Shown in pieces: positions 38,006-51,429 of a stretch of 64,000 bases of DNA. Within the stretch, counting starts at the first letter, position 1. Every line of letters starts with the position of its first letter. A model generated the notes under the pieces. The model searched no databases, was not told the origin of the DNA, and was given only the letters and a program-made list of their open reading frames with translations. This DNA comes from Jacaranda mimosifolia (lineage: Eukaryota > Streptophyta > Magnoliopsida > Lamiales > Bignoniaceae), in the NCBI GenBank assembly GCA_018894105.1, contig CM032133.1:14894501-14958500 (forward strand), written 5' to 3'. Made by a program: the position numbers and the translations under genes.

Positions 38006-39436
38006 GATGTGAATTTAATCTTATATTGCTATTTATGTTGAAATATGTTTAATGTAATGAATTTTTAGACAACAATAATTCCTTTCCTTCATTCTAGGGT
38101 AATAAGGTTGAATAGGCTCAGAGCATTGGAGATATACAGCAAATAGGAGTTAGGCAGTAGAAACCTAATCCCACACATATATCCATTCATACACTGCTTT
38201 TATACACCATAATTTCTTTTATTTAACTAATACATACCAAGATGATATATTCAAATGTATGCTTTTAAGCTTCCATAACTAATGGAAATACTACTAGCAG
38301 GCCCTCACAAGGCCAGAGGCCTCTATCTTCAAATCTAAACTCAAAGAAATTATTGAGAACATGAAAATTACTTCAATACTTCAAATATGTCAATTACATA
38401 ATTTAGTTAACATTAATCTTTATTTTATTTTGTAGAGTTGTTTGTATAAGAGGAGAAAGAATGAAGTCTTATGTAGATGTAAAAGGAAGAATGTCATTGC
38501 AGTTCAAACTCCACATACAGCACAACCTATGCCTCTACTTGCTCCAAATCTGCAATGTGGTGGAGCAAGTGTAGATCCATCTACACCTGTTGCAAAGTAG
38601 AACAAAAAAAATATGACTCCCAAACTAAAGGAAAAACTAGGAAGAAAAAAATGAGAATACTATAAATTGTAGATGTATTGGCATATATTAGGTCAAGAAA
38701 GAGAGTGCGGGGAGCTTGAACATTGGAGAATGAAGATGGTGTATTGAATGGACACAAGTTTATTGTTTTTTGATTTAGTTGTCAATATGTGGGTAGCCTA
38801 CTTTTGTCCATCTAACTTTTGTTCTTGTTGATTGGCAATAGCGATGGGTAGGCATTTAGTTGGTTTTTGCCTCAACTTTTGGTTGTTGGTAGTGGTGAAT
38901 ATTGTAAACCTAGCTTATACTTTTTGGTTGGTTATCGAAATTGGGTTGTTGGGTATAGGAAGCATTCATTGATGCTTTTGCTATTTATTTTTTTATATGT
39001 AAACACTACAATACCAAATGGTCCAAGTAATCCATCTAATGTCTCTTTTTCTCTTTTGTTATTTCCAAAGAAATGACGTATATTAATTATTAAAATATAT
39101 TCTATAAAAATCTAACCTACATTTGTGGTGGATTTTTAGTAGATTAAATTCATTAATAATATCTACAAACAATAAGGTGCACTTAAATTGAGTCTAAATG
39201 TATCAATTCTTTTTATTGGGGGTAGTTGCATGGCCTCTTTTTTTAATTTAGAATGTTTGTATAGCCTTTTTCCTATAGGGGATTTCATGGCCCTTTTAAT
39301 TTATATAGGGGTGTGATGCAACCCTTCACAAAGTTGGTTGACTTTTTCTGTTGGTTAACTTTTCTATTTGCATATTACCATATCGGAAAAAAAAAAAGAT
39401 AAAAAAATGAGATTAAAATTGAAAGTAAAACTAAAA
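38006..39436. other. AT-rich stretch between transposon relics
   Basis: Probably the 3' part of the preceding Mutator-type element. Short coding-like pieces occur near 38440-38640 but none is recognised. The frame at 38867-39076 has no domain. No gene is supported. Confidence 0.45.
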
Positions 39437-39952
39437 TTACACTAGAAAAAAGAGTAAAAAGGAACAAATAAGACCAACATATAGCACATTGGGTATTTTG
39501 CATATTCCCCTACCGTAATTCTTCAACAACATTACAATCACAACAATGAAAACTACCAACAGAATCCACGAAACATGTATGTAAGTCCAGCTTTCTTGCC
39601 TACCCGCTACTGGGATAGTTGAAACCACTAGAGAAATGACCTCATTTTCTGTTGCGTTTTCCTCTAATTCCCCTTCTTCTTCATGGTGCTATGTCGGATG
39701 TGGAAGAACAACTTAAATGCCCATAGGAAACCATGTAACACTCATTGGATTAGACCAATAAAAAAAATCACAAACTTGGTTGGAACATATATAGTAAAGT
39801 CTCCCCTTTGTGAGTTTTTGCTTAGATTCAACTACATTAATGCTACATCTCAAGTTACACTCACACATGGGCAGACAGCTAAATTTTAAATTGAAGGTGT
39901 GCTTCGAAGCCCGTCTCTTGCTATGGGATGTACTATTTGAGCTTGTAGCCAT
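39437..39952 (-). pseudogene. GRF zinc-finger protein relic with C-terminal membrane segment
   Basis: From an ATG at 39952 (MATSSNSTSHSKRR) the frame shows a GRF-type zinc finger: C-E-C, then about 20 residues on GRLYYICSNQVCDFFYW, with the spaced Cys residues and the FFYW ending of this family. Two in-frame stops follow, at 39713-39715 and 33 bases further on. The same frame then continues through an acidic linker (HEEEGELEENATENE) into a strongly hydrophobic segment (ILLVVFIVVIVMLL) and ends at 39437. Small plant GRF proteins with a coiled or acidic linker and a membrane tail are common and often occur with transposons. With the two stops it is probably dead, unless a very short intron removes them. 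Confidence 0.55.
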
Positions 39953-41550
39953 TTCCCTTTCAAAGCGAAAAGCACGAAAGTGAGCTTCAAAGAGACAAAA
40001 TATAGAGAAAGGAGAGAGCAAAAAATTAATACGAAAAAAAAAACTTAAAAAATGAGTTTTCTAATTTATATTGATTTATAAAGGGCATTCTAGACAATTC
40101 ATACCCGAACCTGCATCTTTTAGTTGTATTCTCAGCATATGTTCGCTATCAAGAGGTATTCAGTTCGATTTCAAAAAACACGAGGTACTGATTATACTCT
40201 ATTTTTTTCACATGAGGTTTTATAGTAAATTTAAATTTCATAGGGGAATTAACATTCATTTTCCCCTTTTAAAAAATTATAGGGAAAACTAGGCATGGAA
40301 GATTAAAAAATTTAAATTGATTATAAAAGATAAAAGAAGCAGAGAAAGAGATAACAAAGTTATGTAATATTTATGTCTAACCATTTGTTTTAATATATTT
40401 TATCTACATTTAAAAATATAATATATTTTTATTGTCTCTAAGGAATCGAAAGGAATTATTGTAAAAATATAATGTGTATTGATGATGTATGAAAATGAAG
40501 TTGGGATCATTTCTAGTAATCAATAAGGTTTAAGGTTCTTTTTCTCTGGAATACAATGCAGAGAGTTTGCAACTCTTAAGTATTCGCATTTTCTTACAAA
40601 TAATTTGTTGTGTCTCATTTCTCTTTAGGGCATAGGATCTCATCGATTATGTTTTTCTCTTCTTCTATGTTTTCAGTGTTTTCTACTCATTTCCATTTTG
40701 AATATTGCTTTTGTGTGAAATAAAAATATGATTGGGTTAATAGTATAGAAATTTTGCGAAAAAGTGAATTGGAAATTATATTTCATTTAATAATGTTAAA
40801 TAATTTAATATAATATCATTATTTAATTCATTATGGGTCCCAATATCTTCTTTATGTCCTATTAATTAAATGAAATTGGAATGAGAAACTATTGTTAAAT
40901 TTAGCGCCCGTGTCATATCTTGTAAAGATAAAAAAAGAAATTGGTTAGTCGATAATGGTTTATATTTTAATAAAAAATTATTATTAAATTTAATGTAGGC
41001 CTATTGTCTTAGGAAGATAGAAAAAGATATTATTATTTAATTAGTTAGTGGATTTTAATTTTTTTAAATTAGTAGGTATTTTATGCTTGAAAATGATACT
41101 CATAGGTATGAGAATGGAAAAAGGTTGTATTTTCACTGAAAATGGGATAAACAATCTCATTTTTAGAATATTGTAACATAAAAAATGGTTTTTTTGCACA
41201 ATCAATCACCCTCTCAGTCTTTATAGTTTATTTCTTAATAGGCTCGAGCCATTAAGGTTTTAATGCCTTTTCTTGATGGGCACAATTAAATTTGCTTTCT
41301 AACCCTTGTACTTAATTATTCTTTTTTATTTGTTGGGTCTATTTTTACTCTTTTAACTTTTAATCCTTGTAGGCTTCGTTAATCATATCATAAAACCTCC
41401 CTATTTTCAATGGAAATCTAATTTCAAATATATCATAAAGTTAAATTTTAGTTTTTACCTTACCTTAATTCATTAAAATAAGGTTATTAAATTATTTAAT
41501 TTTAATCGATCAATTTAAGTATGTACCTGCGTTTACTCAACTTTTATCTA
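39953..41550. other. AT-rich stretch without a recognised gene
   Basis: No coding frame of note and no clear transposon ends. Likely old transposon debris. Confidence 0.45.
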
Positions 41551-43960
41551 AGTCAAGGTTTGATTGGTTTCAAAGTCTATAAGGTTTTTAAGGAGTGCTT
41601 GGTTTGGTGATTTCTTCATCACCCAAGGACTTAGCAAAAGTTTAGCCAAGTTGAAGAGTGATGAGGAAGTTTTGTTGAGGAGTACTGAGATGAGTCCTCG
41701 AGATAACTTTTCCCACACTTCATCTTTTCTTTGTTTTGTTTTTACTTTGCTTCTTTCATTAATAAATTTTTATCTAACTTCTTAAAGTCAGTAAATTTTT
41801 TCTGAGTCTTGTAGAATCAAACCATGTTAGAGAGTAGATCTCATTTTGAATCCCATCATGGAGTCAAACATCAAGAGAATAGGGAAAGGTAGCAGTGGAG
41901 GCACAATTGCCAAGATGTTGTTGGTTGCCTATGCAACTAGCAACTAGCCTGGTGGGATTGGCCAGACACCGACTGGGCGTCCGGCAATGGGCCCAAGGGG
42001 CACCTTCATTGGGTGCTTGTGAGGTACCCAGAGTTGGGGAGCCAAAAGGCGCCCACTTGGCTCCTGCTTCAGGATTGTTGCCACCTTATTTGTGGGCAGT
42101 GGCAAGAGAAGGTGGCCACAGGTCTTTAGGCTTGCTCAAGTTTGTGAGGTTCATCCCCCTCACAGTGTTGCTGTATATTCAAAGTTTATAAGCCCCACTT
42201 TAAGTGCATTTTCTAATCAAGTGTTAGAAAATGAAAGTGAGTCTCAAAGGTAGAGGAGTAAATGTTTAGTTCGTAAGTTGTTTTCTTCATCAAAGTCTAA
42301 GTCTGAGTTTGGAGCATAGGGTTCTTATGAAGAGGAGCTCAAAGATGCTCATATTATTGATAGTAGCTTTGTGCAAGTCGCAGAGATTAGATGTTTACTC
42401 TAGCTTAAGGGTTTAGATGTTTTGAGATGCCAAATATATGTTTCTGAGGAGTATGAGTTCATTCTCCCTCCATTAAGTGACAACACGGGTGTTACCTCCC
42501 AAAATATACTTCACCATGTTTAGTAGTTACTTCATTTGTGGGGTTTTTTTTCTTTGTCCCGAATCCTTTTTTACTGGATGTAGTAAGGACTTATGGAGTA
42601 TGTATAAGTCAGTTTGTACCTAATTTTTTGCATACTTCACGATGTTCCGACAATGTTTGATTTATTTAAGTCTATTAGCTTCTTTACACAATTTTTATTC
42701 TTTGTTCAGGAAGCATAAGGTGCTTAGTAAGCCCTTTTTTCATGTTTTCCCCTAAATCTAATAGCAAGCTTCTAAATGGGTTACCTTTTTCACGAGGGTC
42801 TTAGAATTGTGGATATTTTTTTATTTATGATGAAAGTTGTGAATTCTTTGTGAGCAGAGCAACTCGCCATCTTTAGTTCATCTAGAGCAAAGTTTATTAC
42901 AGCCTTCTTAGGAGTTTTGAGGAGGCAAAGTTATTCGAGTATCATTTTTAACGTCAGTTATATGTTTCTAATGAGTACTCAACATTTTTCTTTTTGTTAA
43001 TTGCTTGTGCATATGTCTAAATTATTGCTTATTCCCGTTCCCATAAGTACTTATATTTATTTGTGTAGTCTTTGTTTTTCAGCAGGAAAGAAGATTAAAT
43101 TAGCAAAGATCCATGCTATGAGGTGGAAGGTGGTACACATGATAGGCACGTGGCAGAGTAGCATTGCAGGGAGGCGCCACTAGCTAGGCGGTGTTCTAGC
43201 CCACCACGTCGGTGATCATGTAAGGTAGGCGCATCAAGATAGTGTAGGCAAGGAGTTTGAGGTGGTGATTTTCAGACTAGCCGAAAAGCGCACATGCGGA
43301 TCATCCACTAGAGGCAATTGTCCACTATTAACTTATCCCTTTCATGCCTCAAGGACAAGGGACTTTTTTACTATAACTTACGTCAAAGCTACGTTATTGA
43401 CTACTCATTAGGATGTATATAAAACTGTCTTTTGCACAATGAATGAGTATGAATAGGCAAAGCTAGAGTTATACTCTTCTTTCCAATTGACTATGAAAGT
43501 CCCTGGGGACTTTGCATAGGTAAGTATTCATTTCAAAACTTAGTTTGTTCTACATACTTGTTCTTTTTTGTAGTTATGTATATTTTTTTTATCTCTGTGT
43601 CTTATGCTTTTTTTAAAGCAAACTTATAATTTGGTCGAGCAGATATCTTTTCGAGCAAAACGAGCAAACATCCTACCGAATTAGCTTGCAACAGGAGCAA
43701 AAGAAGAAAGAGTTTGCAAAGCTGCTGAAAAGAGCATGAGCAGCTGAAGGCGCAACATGCAAAGGAGGTGAAGACTAGGAAGAAATTTTTGGAGCCCTCT
43801 ATTGGTAAGACACTTATCAGTGGTGCTCGTGAGGATGCAATTAAAAAATTCAAGGGTTCTTATGAATTCTTTAAGGCATTTGAGGTGGAGGCAACAATGA
43901 TCTATGAGTAGTTACACAAGCATATGTTGTACAACCACTTTGAAAACAAAATAGATTTTA
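41550..43960 (+). mobile_element. Decayed element of unknown type, possible gypsy-associated or plant-mobile-domain region
   Basis: Higher GC than the flanks, and broken plus-strand frames with coding-like composition (41564-41785, 41895-42191, 43001-43183 and pieces to 43960). One piece resembles the Pro- and Leu-rich sensor-like text of plant 'putative gypsy transposase' proteins (KFVRFIPLTVLLYIQSL), and the Lys- and Glu-rich part at 43600-43950 looks like their coiled-coil tail ending in HKHMLYNHFENKIDF. The resemblance is loose. No ends, LTRs or target duplication were found. Confidence 0.3.
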
Positions 43961-44025
43961 AGTAAATTAAAACATATCATGATGCCCATCAAGGTGATGT
44001 AGTCAAGCTAAAATTAGTTGTCATA

Positions 44026-44058
<33 letters not shown>

Positions 44059-47000
44059 AAGAACTTCACTGGAATATATACTCTCAGAAAGGATATGGAA
44101 ATACGACCTATTCAGAAGGCAATTAAAACATATAAGATAACAATTAAAATGCGAAATGGCATTTGACAAGTAATCATGGAAGGATGTTTCCATTTCATTT
44201 AGTTACTAGTTATTAATTGTGCCATGAACCAAAACTGTGAATTAATTACATAATTTATATTTAATAAAAAGGAAAGAGCTTTTACGTTCATAAAATAACA
44301 ATTTTCACACTGTAATACTAAATTATGAAACACTAATTGTACCTTTAAATATTTTATCAGTTGAAAAAAGTTTCAAAATTATAAATAAAATTTTACTTCT
44401 TAGCTGATAATTAGTTATCTTCTATATTCCTTTTTTCTTTCCAATGCTTTCTTTATCTCTCTAGATAATTCACCAATGAATTAAACTTTTTTCTTAAAAT
44501 TAATTCTACAAAAAAAGAGCCCACTAGTCTTTTAATATTAAGTTTTTTATTATTTATCAATATAATTAGTATAAAAACTATGTAACTAAATTTACACACA
44601 TAGGAATAGTGTCATGACAACTTGTGTCTTAAAATAATTGTTTTTTCACTATAGTATAAAATCAAATATTTTACTATTTTAACTAACTTATTTGCTGATG
44701 CTTTCTTAAATAGTCATATTTATTTTGTAATATCATTAAACTTATTCATTCAAAATAAACTAGATAGGTTTAGTATTGTGCCAAAATATATAGCCAGACC
44801 GACAACAATATCAAGGTAACAACTAGATGGGGACACCAGTACGAAAATTTCACCATTTTTTCCATAATCATAAGAGCATCAGTCTACCTAAAATCCTTCC
44901 ACTGTAAAAATAACATCGTAAAGATATTGATATATAATTTATTGTTATAAGTGAACTTGAACATGTCAAACTATTATAGAAAGTAATGTGAATAATACAT
45001 CTTATGGGTAAAATATAATAGTAATTAAAGAAAATAAAATTATATGACGAAAGTTGGTGACTCTCTTATAAAGCAAATTTTAGAGTGTTTCCTGAAATAA
45101 TTGAACAATTAAATTTCTTCACTTCAGACAATAGTCTCAAAATAATATTTATAACAATTAATTAATTAATTAATAAGTGTTCATAAAATATGGTAGGTGT
45201 TAAGTATAAACTCACAAATATAGACAGATGCTTTGATGGAATAACATTTTCAAGAGAACAGCATGGAATTTGTTCTTCCTCGTCTTTTTGATTCCTCTTT
45301 TTCTTTCTCACATTAATCTGTCATTTCTAAGATTATTTTTAGGACTGGGCATGTTTTGATTGGATGCAGAAAATTGTGTGGGATTGAATCGAGCGGAAAA
45401 TCTAATTCAATGTGGTTCGGAGTATAAAGTCAAACTGTAATCATTTAAGGAGGAAAAAAACCATCAATTACAGTTCGATTAACCATTTTTTTAAATTAAT
45501 TAAAATTTAATCAATAAAAGCAACTTTGATTCAATTTTCCTGTATAGAATTATTTAGAAAATTTTTATTTCAATGGATGGATACCATCAATTTGATAATT
45601 TCTCATCACATAATTCATAATATAACAAGCAAATATAACTTTAAAATTAACCATATAAGTACTATCTCATATCAAAATTAAAAATACATCAAACAAGCAA
45701 CATCTCCATCCCCATCCCACTTCACATTTACTCGAATCAGAACTAACAATATGACTTCACAATTAAGGGTACATCAAAGAAATTAAGATGAAAACACAAA
45801 TCGAATTAAATCCAAAACTAAAATATATCCAATTAAAATAATATTGATCCAAGTTCCACTAACAATTAACACAAATAAAGTTTCATCTGGAAAAATATAA
45901 ATTCCATGAATCAAAAGTCGAGTAATTGATAAATTTTTTAAATATTTAAATTTTATTTTTAAATTAACCATTTCGGTTTGATTACCTTAAATTCACCAAA
46001 TTGCACATTGTAAGTAACTAATCGAATAATTTTTTGTTAAATGAACCGCATTGTTTAGGAATCAGTTTGGACGATTTGGTTTTTTTTCTTTTTTTTGTTC
46101 AATTTGGTTCAATTTTTTTTAATTTTTTTATCCACCATTAATTATTTTTAAGAGGTAATCTAAAATTTCAAATTTCAAAAGAATTAAAATCATTTAAATG
46201 AAACAATCACAATCATTTAATAAACCCACATAACATATGATGGACATATAGGAAAACCTTTAGAGTTAGACCCACCCATACCCATACTATTTACGACCAT
46301 TTGAAGCCTCATAGAGATTCAATTTCGTCCAGGTGGGCAATATTTTGAAACCAGATCGAAAGCAGAATCGACGATTTTACTGGTTATAGGTGATCGATTT
46401 AATCACTGGTTCAACTGGTATAACATCATAATTATAAAAATAATATATATATATATACAATTATTGATACTATAAAAATTATAAAAAAAATACAGAAAAT
46501 ATAGAAAAATATAGCCATTTCTAAACTTTAAAATTCTATCTATATCTATCGTACCTTAACAATATCAGCCATCTACTTCAAAAATATTAGCAAAGTCTAT
46601 TTCTCCATTATATAGCATTCTAAATTTTAAAATTTCATCTAAAAAGCATTAAATCTTCTAAACTTTCACCACTTCACAAAACAAAGAAGAATGATTCATG
46701 GGGAAATCCATCAACAAGTGCAAATAGTAAATGCAAAAACAAGTCACAAGCCATAAAATCATTCATACAAGCCCTACAAATGATAAATGTCAAAATCAAT
46801 AAAACCTTACTAATTAATCGATCACAACAAATGTGCAGTGGACTGGTCTCAACTCTGTAGTGGGCAGTCCGAATTACCATTAAAAAGTTCACTTTTTATA
46901 AAAAAAAAATTGAAAAAAAAAAAGAACTGATTCTTTAAAGAATTGATTTTAGCGGTTTAACTCAATTTTTGACCCATCAACACAAGTTAACACTGATTTT

Positions 47001-47100
47001 GTACAAAATTGATTTTTAATGGAGAACAGGCCTTGAGAGAATGCTGTTTTCGATTGAATGGGCCGATTTTAGAAAATTGCCGATGGCCTGGAGTGTGGTG
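43961..47100. other. AT-rich stretch without a recognised gene
   Basis: Contains a (TA)n run at about 44025-44057 and several poly(A/T) runs. The stretch 45350-46100 has GGTTCGG/GATTTGGTT-type words seen in old plant repeats, and 46330-46430 has the ACTGGTT words of another old repeat. No ends could be defined and no gene is supported. Confidence 0.45.
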
Positions 47101-48179
47101 TGGACAAATACTAGGGACGAAAAATTGGACTACATGCCATGATTTTATTCCAATGGTTAATTGGCTTAAATTCCCCAAACCCAACTTTCATTTTGTGTTC
47201 AGGCCTCACTAAATTCCCTAATTTCAATTTTCATTTTGAAACCACTCCCCACCACCTGTCGAATTACAGAAATGACCTCCACTTGAACACAAAATTTCCA
47301 AAAAAACCCGATCATTGCTCTATCATTGAAATGGATGGAATCACGTCCACGCTTCTTACCTCTTCTTCTTTTTTTTAAACTGGTAGCATTGATCCCTTGT
47401 CTTCTATATTTTCCTCCAATTTCTCTCTTTGGATGAAGCATCCATTTACTGTAGACCGCAATTTGAAGCATTCACGTCTAGTGTTTAGGTTTTGAAAGCT
47501 GTTATTTCATCTTTTTCTATTGTTCCATCTATTCTATTTTATTTTGTTCGCATCCATTAGATTATAGAATGTATTTTTCTATTAAAATGTTGGGTCTATA
47601 ACTATTTTTGTGATATGTTCGTGAAATATACTTGAAACATCTTTTTATTTATGCATTTTAAATAAAACGTACATGAGTTCATGTTTTTTGTACGTAAAGG
47701 TAGTATTTTGTGTAATAAAATAAATAGTATTCAGAAATCCTACTATTTTATTTTTCAAACTTGATTCATTGTAATTTGTTCTTAAAGTTCATGTTTTAAT
47801 TGTTATGAAACTTGTTTTGAGTTAAACAATACCTCAATTCTGTAATGATTGAGTTTGTTTACAATGTGATTAATATTGGTTATGTTTGGTTATGTTGGCA
47901 ACTCAATTTTTAGGGCTTGTATTGAAAATATGGTCTGTTTGAGAGGTCTACAGTATGTTTAGTTGTTTCCTATTGTTCGTGAAGAAAAACATAGCATGAA
48001 TTTATTCAGTACTATATGGATGTATATCTAGTACAAAAGTACTCTATCTTAGTATTTTTGTTTACATTTTCAGTATGAAAAGCTTAAACGTAAGTATATA
48101 TTGAGATGTTTATAGTATTTATTTATATTATTTCTGTATGTGCGGTAATGAAATCATAAATATACTGTCGTTGTTCCCC

Positions 48180-51160
48180 TGTATATTTTTCTACGGCAAT
48201 GAAGGATTTAGAACCCAAAATTGGGTTCCGACACAGACAGGCCCTTAAGGAAACCCCATTCGATATCTTTTACAATATGCCATAGTTGAATTATTATAGC
48301 TTCAATAGAGCTCAATCAATCATAAGACGATTCAATGTATGAACGACTTCATTTGTCTTTGATGAAGACATTGAAATTCCTTTCAGGGGCTAGTGTTTTC
48401 TTTAGTGTTAGGGTTGGCTCACGTGGGGCAACTTATGGATGTCAATCTAAATATGAAGTCAGCCAACATTGATCTCTTATTTTCAAAAAAATATATTGAA
48501 TGTTAACTGTGTACAATATTTAAAAGATTACAAGAATTTATAGATAGACATAGATCAAGATATTAAAGATTTTGCTAGGTTGTATATACTTTTCGTTTTC
48601 AATTGTATTTTGTTTCCAATAAGCAATTATTGCACACCTCATTTTGCCATCCCATACGTTGATGATCTATCTTCAGTTGGGTTGTATGCATAGGGGGAGG
48701 CTGCATACAACTTTATAGTTCTAGAACTGAGAAATCATTTGGGAGGTGATACGAAAGAGGTGCAGAGAAAGAAATATTTTGATAGTTGTACAGCTAGTCT
48801 TTTGGCAAGTGTCATTGAATAAATCATAAAACTGTTTTCATTTACTGTAAATAACTATAAGTTTTTACTTTATGAACGACAGGGATAGTTGCATGAGCAC
48901 ATTCCTTCTTAGGAAAATCAAAATGCTTTTGTGCATGTCTGCGGTTCTTTCGGTGGGCTGACAATAAGATCCCGAAGAATATGGCTGATGTAGAGAAAAC
49001 TTTTAAGCAAATTAAGAGGGAAAATGTAAAAGTTTATTGTTTATATTTAGAATGATTACCTATGAGTTTGACATTTGAAGGAAATATGTAAATTCCTATT
49101 ATAATAGATTGTGCTTATTTATCCCTTTATGGAGGAGGAAAAACTTCACTTCAACGCAGGTAATTGTGGTCTTTGTATAGGTTCCTTAAATGTCAAGATA
49201 TGATATGATGTTTTAAGTTTTGAAGCTTAGTTGAGGCACAAAAATGAAGAAGTGGAACTGTTGAAGCACAAAATTGTAATTTTGGAGAGGAAAGGAAATG
49301 AAATGATGGTTTGACAGTAAGATCCCGAAGGAGAATGAAGATGAGAAAGATAAAGAAGTAGACAGTGATGATAATGATGATGATGGTGCTCAAGACAGCT
49401 ATAAGAAACCACACCTAGAGCATGTTGTTGATGAGTTTGAGACTCTAGGTGGCGGTAATGATGGTCATAACAGTCATGATGATGTTGCTGATGTTGACGC
49501 TGATGTTGATGTTGAGAGGGGAAAAGAAGAGAAAGATGACATTCCACACGAAGAATAAAGCACAAAGAAGCATTGCATGATCATACCTCTTTTATTGTTT
49601 GAGGTGTGAGAATAAGAGATAATCGAAGGAAAAAAAGAAAAGATGAAGACTTTATCATACCACCCCCCTCCACACCATCAAAGAGAACTAAAGTTGGTAC
49701 CTATAGAGGCCGTGGCAGAGGTATAAAGGCCTTCAAGGAAAAGGTTGCATAGGTGATCCAAGATACAACTAAAGACATTGATGATGCTGAATAAGTGGCT
49801 CAACATACTGAAAATGAGAAAATTGATACTGAAGAAGTAAGTTTAAATATTATGGTATTTGATGGTTAATACTTGATTTCTTTGTAAAAGTAGCAGAAAT
49901 GTGAACAAAAAGTACTATAAATTGGTTTTTGAATACTGAAATTACTGAGAAAAAATGTTGCCTCCTATTTTTTTATTGCAAATTATATATATCTTGTACA
50001 GTACTATTATTGTATACGAAGGGAATTCACCTAAGTGAATTTCGATCGAGAAAAGATTACAAAAGGCACAATGACATTCTTGACAGACAACAAAGCATTA
50101 TTGATTTGTTTTTATCTCAACCTAATTTGGAGTAATAATTCTCTTATAGTTGCCTTCCCTTTTATTAAAAATTTTAAGGTTCTCTTAACAGATAATCTTA
50201 ACTTGTTTTGTAGTGTCATTGTTTAGGACGGACCTAACCATTTTATCACTGGTGATGTTTTGTGTGATTTGTTATTTGGAAAGGATGTGAGAGGTGATCT
50301 GATTGATTGGTACTTGAAGATACATTGCAGCAGCTCTTCTAATGCATCTTGTGGATATGGAATGTGGTGTATGTCTACCAATGTTTAGGTAAATAATTTG
50401 TAAAAATATTTAGCATTTTACATGGTAAAATGACAACTAATACCAAACATTTTATAGACTGCAATATTAAACAAATTGGAGACGCTGAACAAGAAATGTA
50501 CAATAAAGCCACATCAATATCCAATGTTTCTTGAGGAACTAAATGTTAGTCCACGAAAGATGCTTGAGCAGCTCAATTTGGATGTCCTGACTAGATGCCT
50601 ATTTGTTATTTTTTCAATTGTGTATAAATTCCATTTGTTCCTATTGGTTTGTGATGCATCCATAAAAAAGTTTACACAATTGAACTCTACTTGGTCTCCT
50701 ATGTCAAAAGCGACAACAAAAGTTTAAGTAAGTTCCTTGTCTTTTAAAAGTATTCATGTAAAAAGTTTCTTAAACTATAATAAATGATGCTATAATTACG
50801 CTTTGCAGGGTAAGTTTATAGCAGGATAACTCTGGCATTCATTGGGTATGGTGCTAGTAAAGGTGAGATCCAATATGGCTACTACCACCAACAAGTTAGC
50901 AATGTGGATTGTGGAGTTTATTGCTATCTTGGGGCTGAATGTTATGCAAAAAACCACAAAGATTTTTGGGACTATGTAAACTGATGTTCCATTTATATAT
51001 ATCAAGCACATATAGCTACTACGATTCCACGCCATGAGCATGGCTTGCTGCATTTTGATACAAAGTTTTAGTACTAATCTCCAGTAATACTGTCTCTTTG
51101 CATTCTCAATATACTTGACCAAATATGAAGTATTATTTGTCTAATTATGAGTTGTAGTAT
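48180..51160 (+). pseudogene. ULP1/C48 cysteine protease gene carried by a Mutator-like (Kaonashi-type) element, decayed
   Basis: SUMO-protease-like gene of the kind that Kaonashi Mutator elements carry. The 5' part (about 48230-48450) resembles the DUF1985 region (TPFDIFYNMP ... FDEDIEIPFRG). A very acidic Asp-rich linker follows (about 49340-49555; its antisense gives a false His-rich frame), then an RGRGRG stretch near 49710. The protease domain spans about 50000-50990: a His in KFHLFLLV and an Asp in VCDASIKKF (about 50630-50670), and the nucleophile region SNVDCGVYC with the Cys near 50911. All three catalytic positions can be seen, but in different frames; stops and shifts split the gene at 50220, 50390, 50730 and elsewhere. 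Introns may explain some breaks. Function in transposition is unknown even for intact relatives. Confidence 0.75.
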
Positions 51161-51401
51161 GGATGAGAACAACAACGTGGTTAGATGTGGGATTTTGGAT
51201 GGTTATTATTTATGAAGTTAGTTTTAGTATATGGATATTATCATGAATTTGGTCCTTCATTTATTTAGGAAATGTCACATGTTACATGTTATGTAGTACT
51301 ATATTCCCACAAATTGTGATATGCACAATGAGAAATCAATATAAAAGCAAGAAATATAAGACACAAAAGATGTAAAAAACAATTAGAATTCATAAAAAAA
51401 A

Positions 51402-51429
51402 GAAAGAAAGAAAGAAAGAAAGAAAGAAA
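51402..51429. repeat. (GAAA)7 microsatellite
   Basis: A near-perfect tetranucleotide run just before the large tandem repeat units. Confidence 0.85.

Noticed and set aside
41895..42191. 98-codon plus-strand frame with higher GC
   Set aside because: Kept only as part of a decayed element: no domain can be named and the frames around it are broken.
47009..47471. Overlapping short frames on both strands near 47.0-47.5 kb
   Set aside because: Frames on both strands of similar length without any recognised motif; possibly the left end of the ULP1-bearing element, but inverted matches with the DNA near 58.0 kb were too weak to claim.
49227..49565. His-rich minus-strand frame (112 codons)
   Set aside because: It is the antisense of the Asp-rich linker of the ULP1-like gene; GATGATG repeats read backwards give His runs.
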